Below are positions 25,124-33,914 of a stretch of DNA of 64,000 nt, one piece after another. Source of the DNA: Comamonas avium (GTDB taxonomy: Bacteria; Pseudomonadota; Gammaproteobacteria; Burkholderiales; Burkholderiaceae_C). Location of the stretch: positions 342,629-406,628 of the forward strand of contig NZ_JACSQK010000005.1 in the NCBI RefSeq assembly GCF_014836675.1, given 5' to 3'. Position numbers and translations under genes: made by a program. Position 1 is the first letter of the stretch, and the number at the start of each line of letters is the position of its first letter. The notes under the pieces were generated by a model, which saw only the letters and a list, made by a program, of their open reading frames with translations, searched no databases and was not told where the DNA came from.

Positions 25124-26377
25124 CTACGTTCTGGCAGCTTGCAGCAAGGGCGATGCAGGCAGCAGCCGGTATGCCGTAGATGCCGCTGCCAGCCACAGTG
25201 CAATCGTGAGGGCTACTGCCGTGTAAGGCTCCCAGGCGTTGCGGATGGCCCATGCCGCCACGATGCCGGTGAACCACTGCATCAGCGCCACGCCCAAAAA
25301 CATGGCCATGGTGAACAGGGACAGCGCCCGCCCTGTCATGTGGTTGGGGTAGGAGGTGCGCACATCGGCGTATTGCAGCAGGCCGTAGCCCGAGAGCATG
25401 GCCATGGCCACCAGGGTCAGCACGTTGGCCACCGGCTGCCGCCACAGCGCCAGCACCACGAACAGCGCTGCCATGCCCAGCGAAAAATGAACCAGCCATT
25501 GACGCCGGCGCAGGGTGCCGGGGTCCAGACGGCCGAAGACGGCTGGGCTGAACAGCGAAATCAGTGACACCAGGAAGGCCACATGCCCGCTGCTCACCAG
25601 GCTGAAGCCATGGCGCTCCATCAGCAGTGGCCCAATCCAAAGCCCGCGTAACGACAAAAAAGCGGCATAGCACGACATGCCCAGCACCAGCATGCCCCAG
25701 GTGTAGGGAAGGGTGAGCAGCTCTGCCATGCGGACAAAGGCCTGGCCCCAGGTTTCTTTGGCCGTGCTGGCGGTCTGTGGCAAAGCGGGTTCATGCACTT
25801 TGAAAAAGATCAGCAGCCACGACAGTACGCACAGACCGCTGAGCAGCCAGAACCCGCTGCGCCAGCCACCCATCTCGACCACCCATGCCAGCGGCGTACC
25901 GGTAAACAGCAGACCAAGTCCGCCTACACCCATGGACAGGCCCGAAATGAAGGCAAACCGCTCCGCCGGAAAGTGGCGCGCAATGAAAATGGTGCAGGCC
26001 AGAAAAGCAGGTGAGCAGCCCACGCCAATCATGAGCTGGCCCAGCATCAGCCAGCCATAGCTGGGCGCGGCAGCCGAAAGGGCAGAGCCCACAGCTGCCA
26101 GTGGAAAAGCGCACAGCACCGTGCGGCGCAGGCCGTACAAATCCATGCCAATGCCCATCATGAGCTGGGCGACACCAAAAGACAGGCCAAACAGCCCGGC
26201 AAATGCGCCCAGAGAGCTGGCGCTGATGCCAAAGTCCTGCTGCAGGCCCTGGGCCAGGATGGCGGTGATGGTGCGAAAGGCCTGGCTGAGCGCAAAGCCG
26301 CTGAGCAATGCCAAAAGCATGATCCACAGCTGACGCTGCATGGTGCTGGGTGCTGTGTTGGGGGTGTTATTGGGCAC
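25124..26377 (-). CDS. MFS transporter
   Basis: GTG 26377 is chosen because AGGAG lies 8 bases upstream; ATG 26341 is the alternative. The roughly 417-residue protein shows twelve-helix MFS character, with GIGMDLYGLRRTVLC between TM2 and TM3 (the G-x-x-x-D-x-x-G-x-R-x loop), GVGCSPAFLACTIFIARHFP in TM4, and a second half from about 215. It is convergent with the flavin monooxygenase and may carry an aromatic acid; specificity is unknown. Confidence 0.88.
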   Translation of the reverse strand: MPNNTPNTAPSTMQRQLWIMLLALLSGFALSQAFRTITAILAQGLQQDFGISASSLGAFAGLFGLSFGVAQLMMGIGMDLYGLRRTVLCAFPLAAVGSALSAAAPSYGWLMLGQLMIGVGCSPAFLACTIFIARHFPAERFAFISGLSMGVGGLGLLFTGTPLAWVVEMGGWRSGFWLLSGLCVLSWLLIFFKVHEPALPQTASTAKETWGQAFVRMAELLTLPYTWGMLVLGMSCYAAFLSLRGLWIGPLLMERHGFSLVSSGHVAFLVSLISLFSPAVFGRLDPGTLRRRQWLVHFSLGMAALFVVLALWRQPVANVLTLVAMAMLSGYGLLQYADVRTSYPNHMTGRALSLFTMAMFLGVALMQWFTGIVAAWAIRNAWEPYTAVALTIALWLAAASTAYRLLPASPLLQAART

Positions 26378-26486
26378 GTGGCTGTCTCCTGGCCGCAAGG
26401 GTAGCGCGCAGCGTTTACAAGAACTGTCTCCACTGTGTAGGGATTTGCCCTTGGCGGGGTCTTTGGAGTGGCATAAAGTGGCTGCC

Positions 26487-27020
26487 ATGAGCACCCGCAC
26501 CTCCACCTCTTCAGCGCCTTTGGTCTTGCACTACACCCTGCGTCAATGCGCCCTGGGGCAGGTGCTGGTGGCGTCCACGTCCAAAGGTATCGCAGCTGTA
26601 TTGCTGGGCGATAGCAAGTCTGTACTGATCAGCGACTTGCAGCAGCGCTACCCCAAAGCGCAACTGGATACGGGCGGCCCGCTGCTGCACCGCTGGAGCG
26701 ATACGGTGCTGGAGATTTTGGTGCACCCCACGCTGCAGCATGTTGTACCTTTGGATGTGGTGGGTGGCACGGACTTTCAGCGCAAGGTCTGGAAGGCGCT
26801 GCGCAGCATTCCCCCCGGGCAAACGCGCACGTACACCGAGGTGGCCAAGGCTGCAGGCCAGCCACAGGCGGTGCGCGCCGTAGCCAGCGCCTGTGCAGCC
26901 AACCCTCTGGCTGTGCTGGTGCCGTGCCACCGCGTGCTGCGCAGTGATGGCGGCTGGGGCGGTTACCGCTGGGGGCTGGAGCGCAAGCAGCAGTTGCTGC
27001 AGCAAGAAGGCGCTATCTGA
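26487..27020 (+). CDS. ogt: Methylated-DNA--protein-cysteine methyltransferase
   Basis: The 177-residue protein has the DNA-binding domain (DFQRKVWKALRSIPPGQTRT, YTEVAKAAGQPQAVRAVASA) and the active-site PCHR with acceptor Cys in NPLAVLVPCHRVLRSDGGWG. It removes O6-alkyl groups from guanine suicidally. The N-terminal domain (LGQVLVASTSKGIAAVLLGD) is like the matching part of Ada/Ogt. Divergent from the MFS gene over about 110 bp, so they may share a promoter region. Confidence 0.93.
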   Translation: MSTRTSTSSAPLVLHYTLRQCALGQVLVASTSKGIAAVLLGDSKSVLISDLQQRYPKAQLDTGGPLLHRWSDTVLEILVHPTLQHVVPLDVVGGTDFQRKVWKALRSIPPGQTRTYTEVAKAAGQPQAVRAVASACAANPLAVLVPCHRVLRSDGGWGGYRWGLERKQQLLQQEGAI

Positions 27021-27027
27021 AAATCAA

Positions 27028-27120
27028 AATAAATAGCTGCTTACGCATGTGCAGTAAGCTTTTGCGCATTAAAAGTATTTGAAGTTGTTGATAAGCAAGC
27101 GCTGATAGCTCTGTTTTTGA
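27028..27120. repeat. Intergenic repeat, copy A (about 93 bp)
   Basis: It begins AAATAGCTGCTTACGC and ends AAGCGCTGATAGCTCTGTTTTT, so the ends are inverted (TAGCTGCTTA.GC / GC.CTGATAGCT). The same ends occur at 53532-53624 and, more diverged, at 37866-37960 and 47359-47455; a partial core lies at 27788-27840. Between ogt and the exonuclease gene it may also work as a terminator. Confidence 0.6.
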
Positions 27121-27139
27121 GCGTTGCGGCGCAAGTCTT

Positions 27140-27787
27140 TCAGTGTGCAATGCCCGGCAGCTCGGGCTGCGTTTGTTCGGTCGATGTGCGTTGCAGCAAG
27201 GCAGGTACGTGCTGGCGCTGGCTGCTTTGAATCATGTGCAGCAAGGCATAGTCGGGCTGGGGGATGTGCCAGCGTGTCTGTAAATCGCTGTGCATGCGCA
27301 GCAGCAGGTGCGCGGTCATCTCGGCATCGGCCAAAGCGCGGTGGGCTTTGTCGGCTGGGGGCAAATCCAGAAAACGCACGATGCGGCCCAGCGAGTGGCT
27401 GGGCGCCTGCGGGTACAGCCGGCGCGACAGCAGCACGGTGCAGGCAAAGGGCTGCGAAGCATCACAACCAGCGCGCTGCAGCTCGTCGACCCAGAACTTG
27501 CGGTCAAACGATGCGTTGTGCGCCACCATGGGGGTATTGCCGACAAAGGCCGCCGCCTCGCGCATGACAGCGTCTGCGGGTGGCGCTGCTTGCACCATGG
27601 CGTCGCTGATGCCGGTGAGCTGGGTGATGTTCCACGGCATGCGCTGGCCAGCGTTCATCAGGCTTTGAAAGCGATCGACCATGCGCCCTCCCTCAATCAC
27701 CACAATGCCCACCTCGGCGGCGCGTGCGCCGTGGGCGGGGCTCATGCCGGTGGTTTCAAAGTCGATGATGGCGATGCGGTCGGTCAT
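27140..27787 (-). CDS. 3'-5' exonuclease, DnaQ-like (DEDDh)
   Basis: The 215-residue protein has ExoI IIDFETTGMSP (about 8-18) with both acidic residues, ExoII VAHNASFDRKFW near 93 and ExoIII HRALADAEMTAHLL near 158 with the DEDDh histidine. Without a polymerase-binding tail or polymerase domain it is a stand-alone exonuclease, like the many DnaQ paralogues that act in repair or RNA turnover. Not enough to call it the replicative epsilon subunit. Confidence 0.87.
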   Translation of the reverse strand: MTDRIAIIDFETTGMSPAHGARAAEVGIVVIEGGRMVDRFQSLMNAGQRMPWNITQLTGISDAMVQAAPPADAVMREAAAFVGNTPMVAHNASFDRKFWVDELQRAGCDASQPFACTVLLSRRLYPQAPSHSLGRIVRFLDLPPADKAHRALADAEMTAHLLLRMHSDLQTRWHIPQPDYALLHMIQSSQRQHVPALLQRTSTEQTQPELPGIAH

Positions 27788-27892
27788 ATGGTTTTGATAG
27801 CTTTTGGCGCTTGAAGCATAAGCGCTAAAGGCAGGCTCGCCTCAAGAGCGTTTTGCCTCAGATATGCATCGACCTCATCGGGCTGATTTGGC

Positions 27893-28528
27893 TTATAGGC
27901 TGCGCAAAACGGCGCGCACGGGCGAGGCGTCGGCCTGCATGAGTTTGAGCGGCAGGGCGATCAGTTCGTAGTCGCCCTCTGGCACGGCATCCAGCACCAG
28001 ATTTTCCAGCACCCGCATGTTGCGTGCGCGCACCAGCATGTGGCTGTCCAGCGTCTGGCTGCTGGCGGGGTCAATGCTGGCGGTGTCAATGCCGATGAGC
28101 TGTACCCCCAGATCAGCCAGCCTCTCGATGGTGTGGGGGGCAAAGCCGGTGAGCTGATCGTCCCAGTGCTGTGGCGCCTGGGCATAGGTGCGCAGCAGCA
28201 CGCGTGCTGGCAGATCGGGCGTGATGGCGTGGGCAATGTGCTGCCACTGGATCAGCGGCCCGCAGGCAATCGCATGAATGACCCGGCAGGGGCCAATGTA
28301 GGCGGCCAGATCCACGCCACCCATGGCAGCGCCTTGCGCGTCGTAATGCAGCGGTGCATCGGCGTGGGTGCCGATGTGGGGCGACATCTCGATGGTGCTG
28401 ACATTGACCGGGCATTGCGGGCCAATGCTGGCTGTCCAGACCTGGCGGTACGGCGTATCACCGGGGTAGACCGGGCTGCTGTGGTGGATGGGAGCTGAGA
28501 TGTCCCAGAGCTGACGGGTGCTTGTCAT
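27893..28528 (-). CDS. kynB: Kynurenine formamidase / cyclase-family hydrolase
   Basis: The 211-residue protein has the metal motif HIGTHADAPLHYDAQGAAMG near 51-70, the start LWDISAPIHHSSPVYPGDTP, and GIDTASIDPASSQTLDSHML near 144, which is the KynB signature. KynB hydrolyses N-formylkynurenine to kynurenine in the aerobic tryptophan pathway. No kynU or kynA is adjacent in the window, so pathway context is missing and a related cyclase function is possible. Confidence 0.88.
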   Translation of the reverse strand: MTSTRQLWDISAPIHHSSPVYPGDTPYRQVWTASIGPQCPVNVSTIEMSPHIGTHADAPLHYDAQGAAMGGVDLAAYIGPCRVIHAIACGPLIQWQHIAHAITPDLPARVLLRTYAQAPQHWDDQLTGFAPHTIERLADLGVQLIGIDTASIDPASSQTLDSHMLVRARNMRVLENLVLDAVPEGDYELIALPLKLMQADASPVRAVLRSL

Positions 28529-28542
28529 GGCATGCGGGCAGT

Positions 28543-28575
28543 AAAAAAGCCTGTGAGCAGTGTGCTCACAGGCTT
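28543..28575 (-). terminator. Terminator of the phytase-like gene
   Basis: A perfect 13-bp stem (AAGCCTGTGAGCA / TGCTCACAGGCTT, 3-base loop) is followed, on the minus strand, by a T run (A tract 28543-28548), 22 bp after the stop at 28597. Confidence 0.92.
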
Positions 28576-28596
28576 GCCAGTATGCAGGTGTGCGGA

Positions 28597-29964
28597 TTAT
28601 TTGGCTTGCAGCAGGCTACGTACGTTCAGCAGCACCAGCTCGTTGTCATCTTGCTGGTTGGGGTGGCGGCTGGAGCTGTAGGGCAGGTTGTTGTCGTTGC
28701 CCACCACGATGTGCTGACTGTCCACCACGGCCACGTTTTCGATGGTGAAGAAGGGAAACTGCAGCACGCCCTGGGTCAGCGGTTTGCGGGACAGTTTTTT
28801 GGGGTCCTGAATGTTGAGCAGATCAATGTAGCCAATCTTGCGCATCAAGCCGCCCACATTTGCCTCGCTCATCTCAACTTTGTACACGCGTTTGAAGGCG
28901 GGCAGTTTGCCAAAGCAATCGGTGCGTTTTTCACCGGCGGGGCACGCCTGATCAGGGGTGCCTTCACCGTCGTCACGCTCAATCACGAGGGCAGTGGTGG
29001 CGTTGATCATGTTGAAGTCGCCAATGGAATGCGTGGCTGCTTCCAGAGGGTACTTCCACTGGCGGCCTGTCCACTTTTTGCCCTGCACATCAAACTCCAG
29101 TGCGCGCAGATAGGTCACACTGTTGTCGCTTTCCAGTGCGCCGGTCTTGCTGTCCCACAGCGCGCCCTCCAGCAAGGGGTACAGCTTGCTGCCGTCGGGG
29201 CTGGCCGCCATGCCTTCAAACCCTTTGGAACGGCGCACAGGGTAGAGCACGGGCTTGGCATCGGGCGAAGCCGCTGTGCGCGCTGCGGGGTGGTCTGGCG
29301 ACTGCACGGGCTTGCCGTCAACCAGAGTGTCAAACACCGCCAGCACTTTGCCCTGCATGTCGGCCTGAATCAGAAAGGGGCCAAACTCGTCACCAATCCA
29401 GAGGTGGGGGCCAACGATCTGCAGGCTTTCGGGGTCAAAGTCAGAACCAGTCAGGTAACGCTTTTCGGTGCCTTCCTGAGTGATGCGAAATGGCACCTTG
29501 CGGTCTGGGTCGTGCAGGAACACGGTTTTGAGCAATTTGAAATCGCCTTGCTTGAAGTCAACCTGATAGTGGCTCAGGTGCAGCATGAAGTCCGATGAAT
29601 TGGCTTTGTTGCCAGCGCCGTTGTCAGTGATGATCCAAAAAGAGCCATCGTCCATGCGCACGATGCCCGAATGGCCCTGACGGGGCTGGCCATCAAAAGG
29701 CAGCTTGACCCCGGTGGGGCGGCCATCGGATTGACCTTCCACGCTGCCCAGTACGTAGGTTGGCGGTGTGGTGGTGTATTTGCCGCTGCTGCGCAGGTCA
29801 GCAGGAGCGTCTGCGGGAGCGGGCATGATGCTCAGCGCTGGCAGCACCGCGTGGCCCGCCAAAGTGGCCTGATGTGCTGGGGTGCTGCTGGCGTGGGACG
29901 GTGTAGCGATGCTTGCCAGCAGGCACAGGCTGGCAATCCAGGAAAGACGAGGGAGAGTGTTCAC
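28597..29964 (-). CDS. Exported esterase-like/phytase-like protein
   Basis: The start is taken at GTG 29964 (GTG 29973 also possible). Further upstream the frame runs into the permease region and is not real. A signal peptide (LSWIASLCLLASIATPSHA) is followed by the six-bladed propeller of the esterase-like activity of phytase family: HSGIVRMDDGSFWIITDNGA, SDFDPESLQIVGPHLWIGDE, FGPFLIQADMQGKVL, SKGFEGMAASPDGSKLYPLL and PFFTIENVAVVDSQHIVVGN. About 455 residues, periplasmic. The true substrate is uncertain; phosphate ester hydrolysis is the family expectation. Confidence 0.85.
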   Translation of the reverse strand: MNTLPRLSWIASLCLLASIATPSHASSTPAHQATLAGHAVLPALSIMPAPADAPADLRSSGKYTTTPPTYVLGSVEGQSDGRPTGVKLPFDGQPRQGHSGIVRMDDGSFWIITDNGAGNKANSSDFMLHLSHYQVDFKQGDFKLLKTVFLHDPDRKVPFRITQEGTEKRYLTGSDFDPESLQIVGPHLWIGDEFGPFLIQADMQGKVLAVFDTLVDGKPVQSPDHPAARTAASPDAKPVLYPVRRSKGFEGMAASPDGSKLYPLLEGALWDSKTGALESDNSVTYLRALEFDVQGKKWTGRQWKYPLEAATHSIGDFNMINATTALVIERDDGEGTPDQACPAGEKRTDCFGKLPAFKRVYKVEMSEANVGGLMRKIGYIDLLNIQDPKKLSRKPLTQGVLQFPFFTIENVAVVDSQHIVVGNDNNLPYSSSRHPNQQDDNELVLLNVRSLLQAK

Positions 29965-30035
29965 AGTGGTCACAGCAGTTGAAGGATGGTGGCAATCATT
30001 CAAGCTGCGTGTGTCACTGTGATGGCAGATTGAAG

Positions 30036-31412
30036 TCAGTTGGGTGTCACTGCGCGTGCACGGCGCAACAGGTAAATCACACTGAGCATCAGCAGCCAGG
30101 GCAGGCCAAAGGCCAGCGTCAGGCGAAACTCGGGTGTGAAGGCGGTGGTGATCAGTACGCCGCCCATCAGTGCCGCGCCCAGCAGCGTCAGCCATGGAAA
30201 ACCCCACATGCGAAACGGTACGCGCTCCTGGCCTTCGCGGTCGCGGCGGCGGCGAAAAGCCAGGTGGATCACAAAAATCATGAACCACGCAAACATGGCG
30301 CCGAACATGGCAATCGACATCATCCACATGAACGATTGCTCAGGCCAGAACGCATTGATCACCATGGCCACGGCAGCCCCCAGGCTGGACACCAGAATGG
30401 CCGCCACAGGCACGCCATCGGGATTGGTTTTGCCAAAGGTGGCGGGTGCCTGCTTGGCGCGCGCCAAGCTGAACATCATGCGCGAGGTGGTGTACAGCTG
30501 GCTGTTCATGGCCGACAGGGCAGCCACCAGCACCACAAAATTGAGCACGCCAGCGGCGTAAGGAATGTTGATGATCTCCATCACCCGCACAAAGGGGCTG
30601 GTCTGGGTGGCCGCTTCTGTCCAGGGCACGATGGCCAGCATCAGGGCCAGCGTCAGCAAATAAAACAGCACCAGGCGCAGGACGGTGGTTTTCATGGCGC
30701 TTTGCACGGCTTTTTGCGGGTGCTGGGCCTCGCCTGCGGCCACGGCAATGGCCTCTACGCCCAGGTAGCTGAACATGGCCACAATCACGCCCAGCCACAT
30801 GCCGCCCAGACCCTTGGCCCAGAAGCCGCCGCCGCTTTGGTAGTTGTGCAGACCGATGCCTGGTGTGTGGCTGCCAAAGACGACATAGGCACCAATCAGT
30901 ACAAAGGCAATGATGGCGGCGACTTTGATGGACGAGAACAGGTATTCCGCTGCGCCATAGACTTTCACGCTGCGCAGGTTGATGCCAATCAGGATGGCCG
31001 AGAACACGGCCACCCATACCCATTGCGGTACTTGCGGGAACCAGTAAGCCATGTAGATGCCTACGGCAGTGACCTCCATGCCGACGGCAAGGACCAGCGC
31101 AGCCCAGTACGCATAGCGCAGCACAAACCCGGCCATTGGTCCCAGGTAGTACTCGGCATAAGCGCCGAATGAGCCGGAGGTGGGGTGGGCCACCGTCATC
31201 TCACCCAGACAGCCGATTAACAGCAATGCAATGAATGCACCGATGGCGTAGCTGATCAGCACGGCGGGGCCCGCAAAGCCAATGGCAAAAGCGCTGCCCA
31301 TGAACAAGCCTGTACCGACTGCGCCCCCAATGGCAATCATCACCATCTGGGCGCTGGTCAGGTGTTGTTGCAGGCCTGTTTCGCGTTGTTGAATATCGTG
31401 GAAGTTGGCCAT
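30036..31412 (-). CDS. Amino-acid permease (APC superfamily, AAT family)
   Basis: ATG 31412 (MANFHDIQQRETGLQQHLTS) gives 458 residues with about 12 helices. The family start AQMVMIAIGGAVGTGLFMGS near 23-42 and GEMTVAHPTSGSFGAYAEYY near 76-95 are clear. This is close to GabP/AnsP/ProY-type transporters; the substrate cannot be read. A 35-residue membrane protein with a perfect ribosome site lies 84 bp upstream on the same strand. Confidence 0.9.
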   Translation of the reverse strand: MANFHDIQQRETGLQQHLTSAQMVMIAIGGAVGTGLFMGSAFAIGFAGPAVLISYAIGAFIALLLIGCLGEMTVAHPTSGSFGAYAEYYLGPMAGFVLRYAYWAALVLAVGMEVTAVGIYMAYWFPQVPQWVWVAVFSAILIGINLRSVKVYGAAEYLFSSIKVAAIIAFVLIGAYVVFGSHTPGIGLHNYQSGGGFWAKGLGGMWLGVIVAMFSYLGVEAIAVAAGEAQHPQKAVQSAMKTTVLRLVLFYLLTLALMLAIVPWTEAATQTSPFVRVMEIINIPYAAGVLNFVVLVAALSAMNSQLYTTSRMMFSLARAKQAPATFGKTNPDGVPVAAILVSSLGAAVAMVINAFWPEQSFMWMMSIAMFGAMFAWFMIFVIHLAFRRRRDREGQERVPFRMWGFPWLTLLGAALMGGVLITTAFTPEFRLTLAFGLPWLLMLSVIYLLRRARAVTPN

Positions 31413-31496
31413 GTGCGCCCAAGGTTCTAGTCGAAACAAAACCTTCAAGTATCTGCGCAGGCGCGATTTATTGCACAGACAAGGCGAAGCAACCGC

Positions 31497-31604
31497 TCAT
31501 GAATCGCCCGGATTGTCGGCCAGTGTCTGTTCCATGCACAGCACCGCCATCATCACGCCACCCACAATGAAAGCGCAGGCAATCAGCATTAACAGTGTGA
31601 ACAT
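31497..31604 (-). CDS. 35-residue membrane microprotein next to the permease
   Basis: ATG 31604 is preceded by a perfect AAGGAGGT with 4-base spacing. The product is a single hydrophobic helix (TLLMLIACAFIVGGVMMAVL) and an acidic tail ending DNPGDS. It lies 84 bp upstream of the permease on the same strand. Small single-span partners are known for several bacterial transporters (MetS of MetP, KdpF, AcrZ). A role in assembling or tuning the permease is inference. Confidence 0.7.
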   Translation of the reverse strand: MFTLLMLIACAFIVGGVMMAVLCMEQTLADNPGDS

Positions 31605-31713
31605 GGTGACCTCCTTGGCTGGAAGCAACGGTTGTGACCAGTATCTGACGATGTGGGTGACCATGCTGCGAGGCAGGTGCTTGTATAGATGCAGGCAGTG
31701 AGATTACAAGGTC

Positions 31714-32553
31714 TTACATACTGGCGGGCAGGCCTTGAGCGTAGCGCCCCGGTGTCAGTGCGTGGTGGGACTTGAAGGCACGCTGCAGATGGGATTGATC
31801 GGCAAAACCCATGGCATGGGCCGCTTCAGCCAGCGGCATGCCCTGTGCCAGCAGGCGGCGTGCGCCATTGAGGCGCAGGTTCAGGCGATATGCACCGGGG
31901 GTGACGCCGGTGGCGTTCTTGAAATGGCGAATAAAGCGGGAGGCGCTCATGCCCTGGGCCTGCGCCAGTGTCTGCACGCTGGGGGCTGTGTCCGGGTGCT
32001 GGTGCCACTGCTCCAGCGCGTGCAGCACGGCGGCTGTCTCAGGCTGGGGAGCCTGCGAGGCCGTCAGCAGTGGTTCTGCGATGGCCGGTTGCGATAGCAG
32101 GAGCAGCAGCTGCGCTGTCCACTCACGGCCAATGGGGGCTGTACCGGGGCTTGTGCTGGCGTGGCCTGTCTCCAGCTGCTGGCACAGTGCATGCAGCAAC
32201 TGGCGGGTATCCGTGGCATGCGTTGTACGCCGTGTAAAACGCAGCCCGGCAACCCCTAGCTGCGCATGCAGCCAGTCGGCCTGGATGTACAGCATGCGAT
32301 AGGACCAGCGTGTGGCCTGTGCAGGGTTGCATGCATGCCAGACACCCGGCTCGATCAGTACCACGCTGCCTGCGGTCAGCAGCTCACAGCCGTCAGCATG
32401 CTGAAACAAGGTCTGGCCCTGGTCCACGATGCCCAGCGAATATTCGGCATGCATGTGCAAGCGGTAGCAATGTGGAGATTGCTGGCTCACGCGCAGCTCT
32501 GCCCAGGGCAGGGCGGCTAAGCGGTGGAACTGGTGTGGCGAGGGACTGCGCAT
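31714..32553 (-). CDS. AraC-family regulator with cupin sensor domain
   Basis: From ATG 32553 (MRSPSPHQFHRLAALPW) the 279-residue protein has an N-terminal cupin (HMHAEYSLGIVDQGQTLFQH, GSVVLIEPGVWHACNP). Its C-terminal double HTH reads LAQAQGMSASRFIRHFKNAT, GVTPGAYRLNLRLNGARRLL and MGFADQSHLQRAFKSHHALT, with the PGRY end. It lies 10 bp after the LysE gene on the same strand, and such pairs usually mean the regulator controls the exporter. Confidence 0.9.
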   Translation of the reverse strand: MRSPSPHQFHRLAALPWAELRVSQQSPHCYRLHMHAEYSLGIVDQGQTLFQHADGCELLTAGSVVLIEPGVWHACNPAQATRWSYRMLYIQADWLHAQLGVAGLRFTRRTTHATDTRQLLHALCQQLETGHASTSPGTAPIGREWTAQLLLLLSQPAIAEPLLTASQAPQPETAAVLHALEQWHQHPDTAPSVQTLAQAQGMSASRFIRHFKNATGVTPGAYRLNLRLNGARRLLAQGMPLAEAAHAMGFADQSHLQRAFKSHHALTPGRYAQGLPASM

Positions 32554-32563
32554 GAGCCGTGCA

Positions 32564-33199
32564 TCATGCCAGCACAGTGACCACACTGACGACCAGCAGC
32601 AAGGCCAGAGCCAGGTTCAAGGCTCGCTGGCGCCGGGGTGTATGCAGCCAGCGTATCAACATACGTCCGAGTGCCGCCCAGCACCCGACGCCGATCAGGC
32701 AAGCCAGCAGGGAGATCGCGCACAGCCACCCTAGATTGGCGTGTGGCAGGTGGCTTTGCGGCAATGCGTAAAGCCCCACGGCAGACAGCGCAAACAGCCA
32801 GGCCTTGGGGTTGAGTATTTGGACCGCGACCCCCTGGTTGAAAGCCTGCCATGGGCTGGGGTGGTGACTGGGCTGGACAGCCAAAGGCTGAAGGGCTGGT
32901 GCGCGCGCCAGTTGCCAGGCCAGCCAGAGTAAATAGGCTGCGCACAGCCATTGCGCGCTGTGTGCCATCCCCGGGTGTTGCCCCAGCATGCGGGTGCTTC
33001 CAAAGCCCATGCATGCCACCACGACAACGTAGCTCAGGCTGGCCCCCAGTACATACATCAGAGCCTGGTAGCCCGGCCCCTGGCTGCCATGGCGTAAAGC
33101 CAGCACATTGACAGGCCCGGGGGTGATGGCACCGACCAGAGCAAAGCCAGCCATTGCCAGCAAGCTCGTCCATAGAGAAGATGTGTGTAGTTCATTCAC
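32564..33199 (-). CDS. LysE/RhtB-family exporter
   Basis: GTG 33199 gives 211 residues, the usual length. The N-terminal AMAGFALVGAITPGPVNVLA (TPGP motif), six hydrophobic segments and AFNQGVAVQILNPKAWLFAL (NPK motif) identify the family. These inner-membrane proteins export amino acids or related metabolites. Co-transcribed with the downstream AraC regulator. Confidence 0.9.
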   Translation of the reverse strand: MNELHTSSLWTSLLAMAGFALVGAITPGPVNVLALRHGSQGPGYQALMYVLGASLSYVVVVACMGFGSTRMLGQHPGMAHSAQWLCAAYLLWLAWQLARAPALQPLAVQPSHHPSPWQAFNQGVAVQILNPKAWLFALSAVGLYALPQSHLPHANLGWLCAISLLACLIGVGCWAALGRMLIRWLHTPRRQRALNLALALLLVVSVVTVLA

Positions 33200-33352
33200 A
33201 GGCCGCACTGTGCCCAAAGCTGGCTGGCCGGTATTGAACAAAATTGCAGGCCAAGGGGCAATTTGGCGGGCAGCAGTTGCGGCGACTGGTGCACACCACA
33301 GATGCTGCAGGCCCCTGTACTGAATTTGGCAGGTGGCGCTGCGTTGCCACAG

Positions 33353-33384
33353 CCGTGGTGCCGTGGTGCCGTGGTGCCGTGGCG
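33353..33384 (+). repeat. 8-bp tandem repeat, four units
   Basis: CCGTGGTG occurs three times in a row and a fourth time as CCGTGGCG, in the gap between the LysE gene and the first YkgJ gene, just past the 3' end of the latter. Short arrays like this change length by slippage. Confidence 0.85.
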
Positions 33385-33400
33385 TTTGGCGCCAAAGGTC

Positions 33401-33721
33401 TTAGAGCAAACCGTTCTCTAAGGGCGCAAGCCCCTGGCGCTGACGCACGCGGTTGCATGCATCAGAGCCTGCTGCAAATTCACGGCAGGGCGATGGACGC
33501 CACTCGTAAATACCACAGGCCGCTTTCTCGCCGACTGTGCCCGTCAGCGCAGCGCAGCGGGGGCGCGCGTAGTCGGTGCCACGCATGCGGCACATGGAGG
33601 TGGTGATTTCATCCGCCAGCCCGGCTGGTACGCGCCCGCCATGGGTTTCAGATTCATAGATCGAAAAATCCACGCGAAAAGCAGCGCAGCAAGCGCCGCA
33701 GGTTAGGCAGGGGTGGGTCAT
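33401..33721 (-). CDS. YkgJ-family cysteine-cluster protein (copy 1)
   Basis: The 106-residue protein has the zinc/iron-chelating motif CLTCGACCAAFRVDFSIYES at the N-terminus, CAAL near 57 and GIYEWRPSPCREFAAGSDAC near 69-88, which together make the eight-Cys cluster of UPF0153/YkgJ. Metal binding is the family assumption. It is divergent from feoA across about 190 bp and has a paralogue on the other side of the feo cluster. Confidence 0.88.
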   Translation of the reverse strand: MTHPCLTCGACCAAFRVDFSIYESETHGGRVPAGLADEITTSMCRMRGTDYARPRCAALTGTVGEKAACGIYEWRPSPCREFAAGSDACNRVRQRQGLAPLENGLL

Positions 33722-33882
33722 GGACGTGGGGGCAGGGCAGTGGGCCGCGTGATTGTGTCCGGAAAATGTGGCCCCTTTTGCTGCAAGGGACTAGCCGTGT
33801 GGGATGGCGGCCTGACGGATGCAAAAGCCCTTTGCGCCACTCTGGTTCAGGCAGACATCAGGTTCAGCGATGGGAGTAAAAA

Positions 33883-33901
33883 GAAAATAAGAATCAAAAT
33901 C
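33883..33901 (+). promoter_or_regulatory. Fur-box-like site before feoA
   Basis: The 19 bases starting GAAAATAAG match the Fur consensus GATAATGATAATCATTATC at 14 of 19 positions. The site ends 13 bp before the feoA start, in an AT-rich patch, as expected for iron repression of ferrous-iron uptake. Confidence 0.6.
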
Positions 33902-33914
33902 AATTAAAACTCGT

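Noticed and set aside
29913-31172. 419-codon plus-strand frame opposite the amino-acid permease
   Set aside because: His/Gln/Gly-rich composition typical of antisense translation of a membrane protein gene; no homology.
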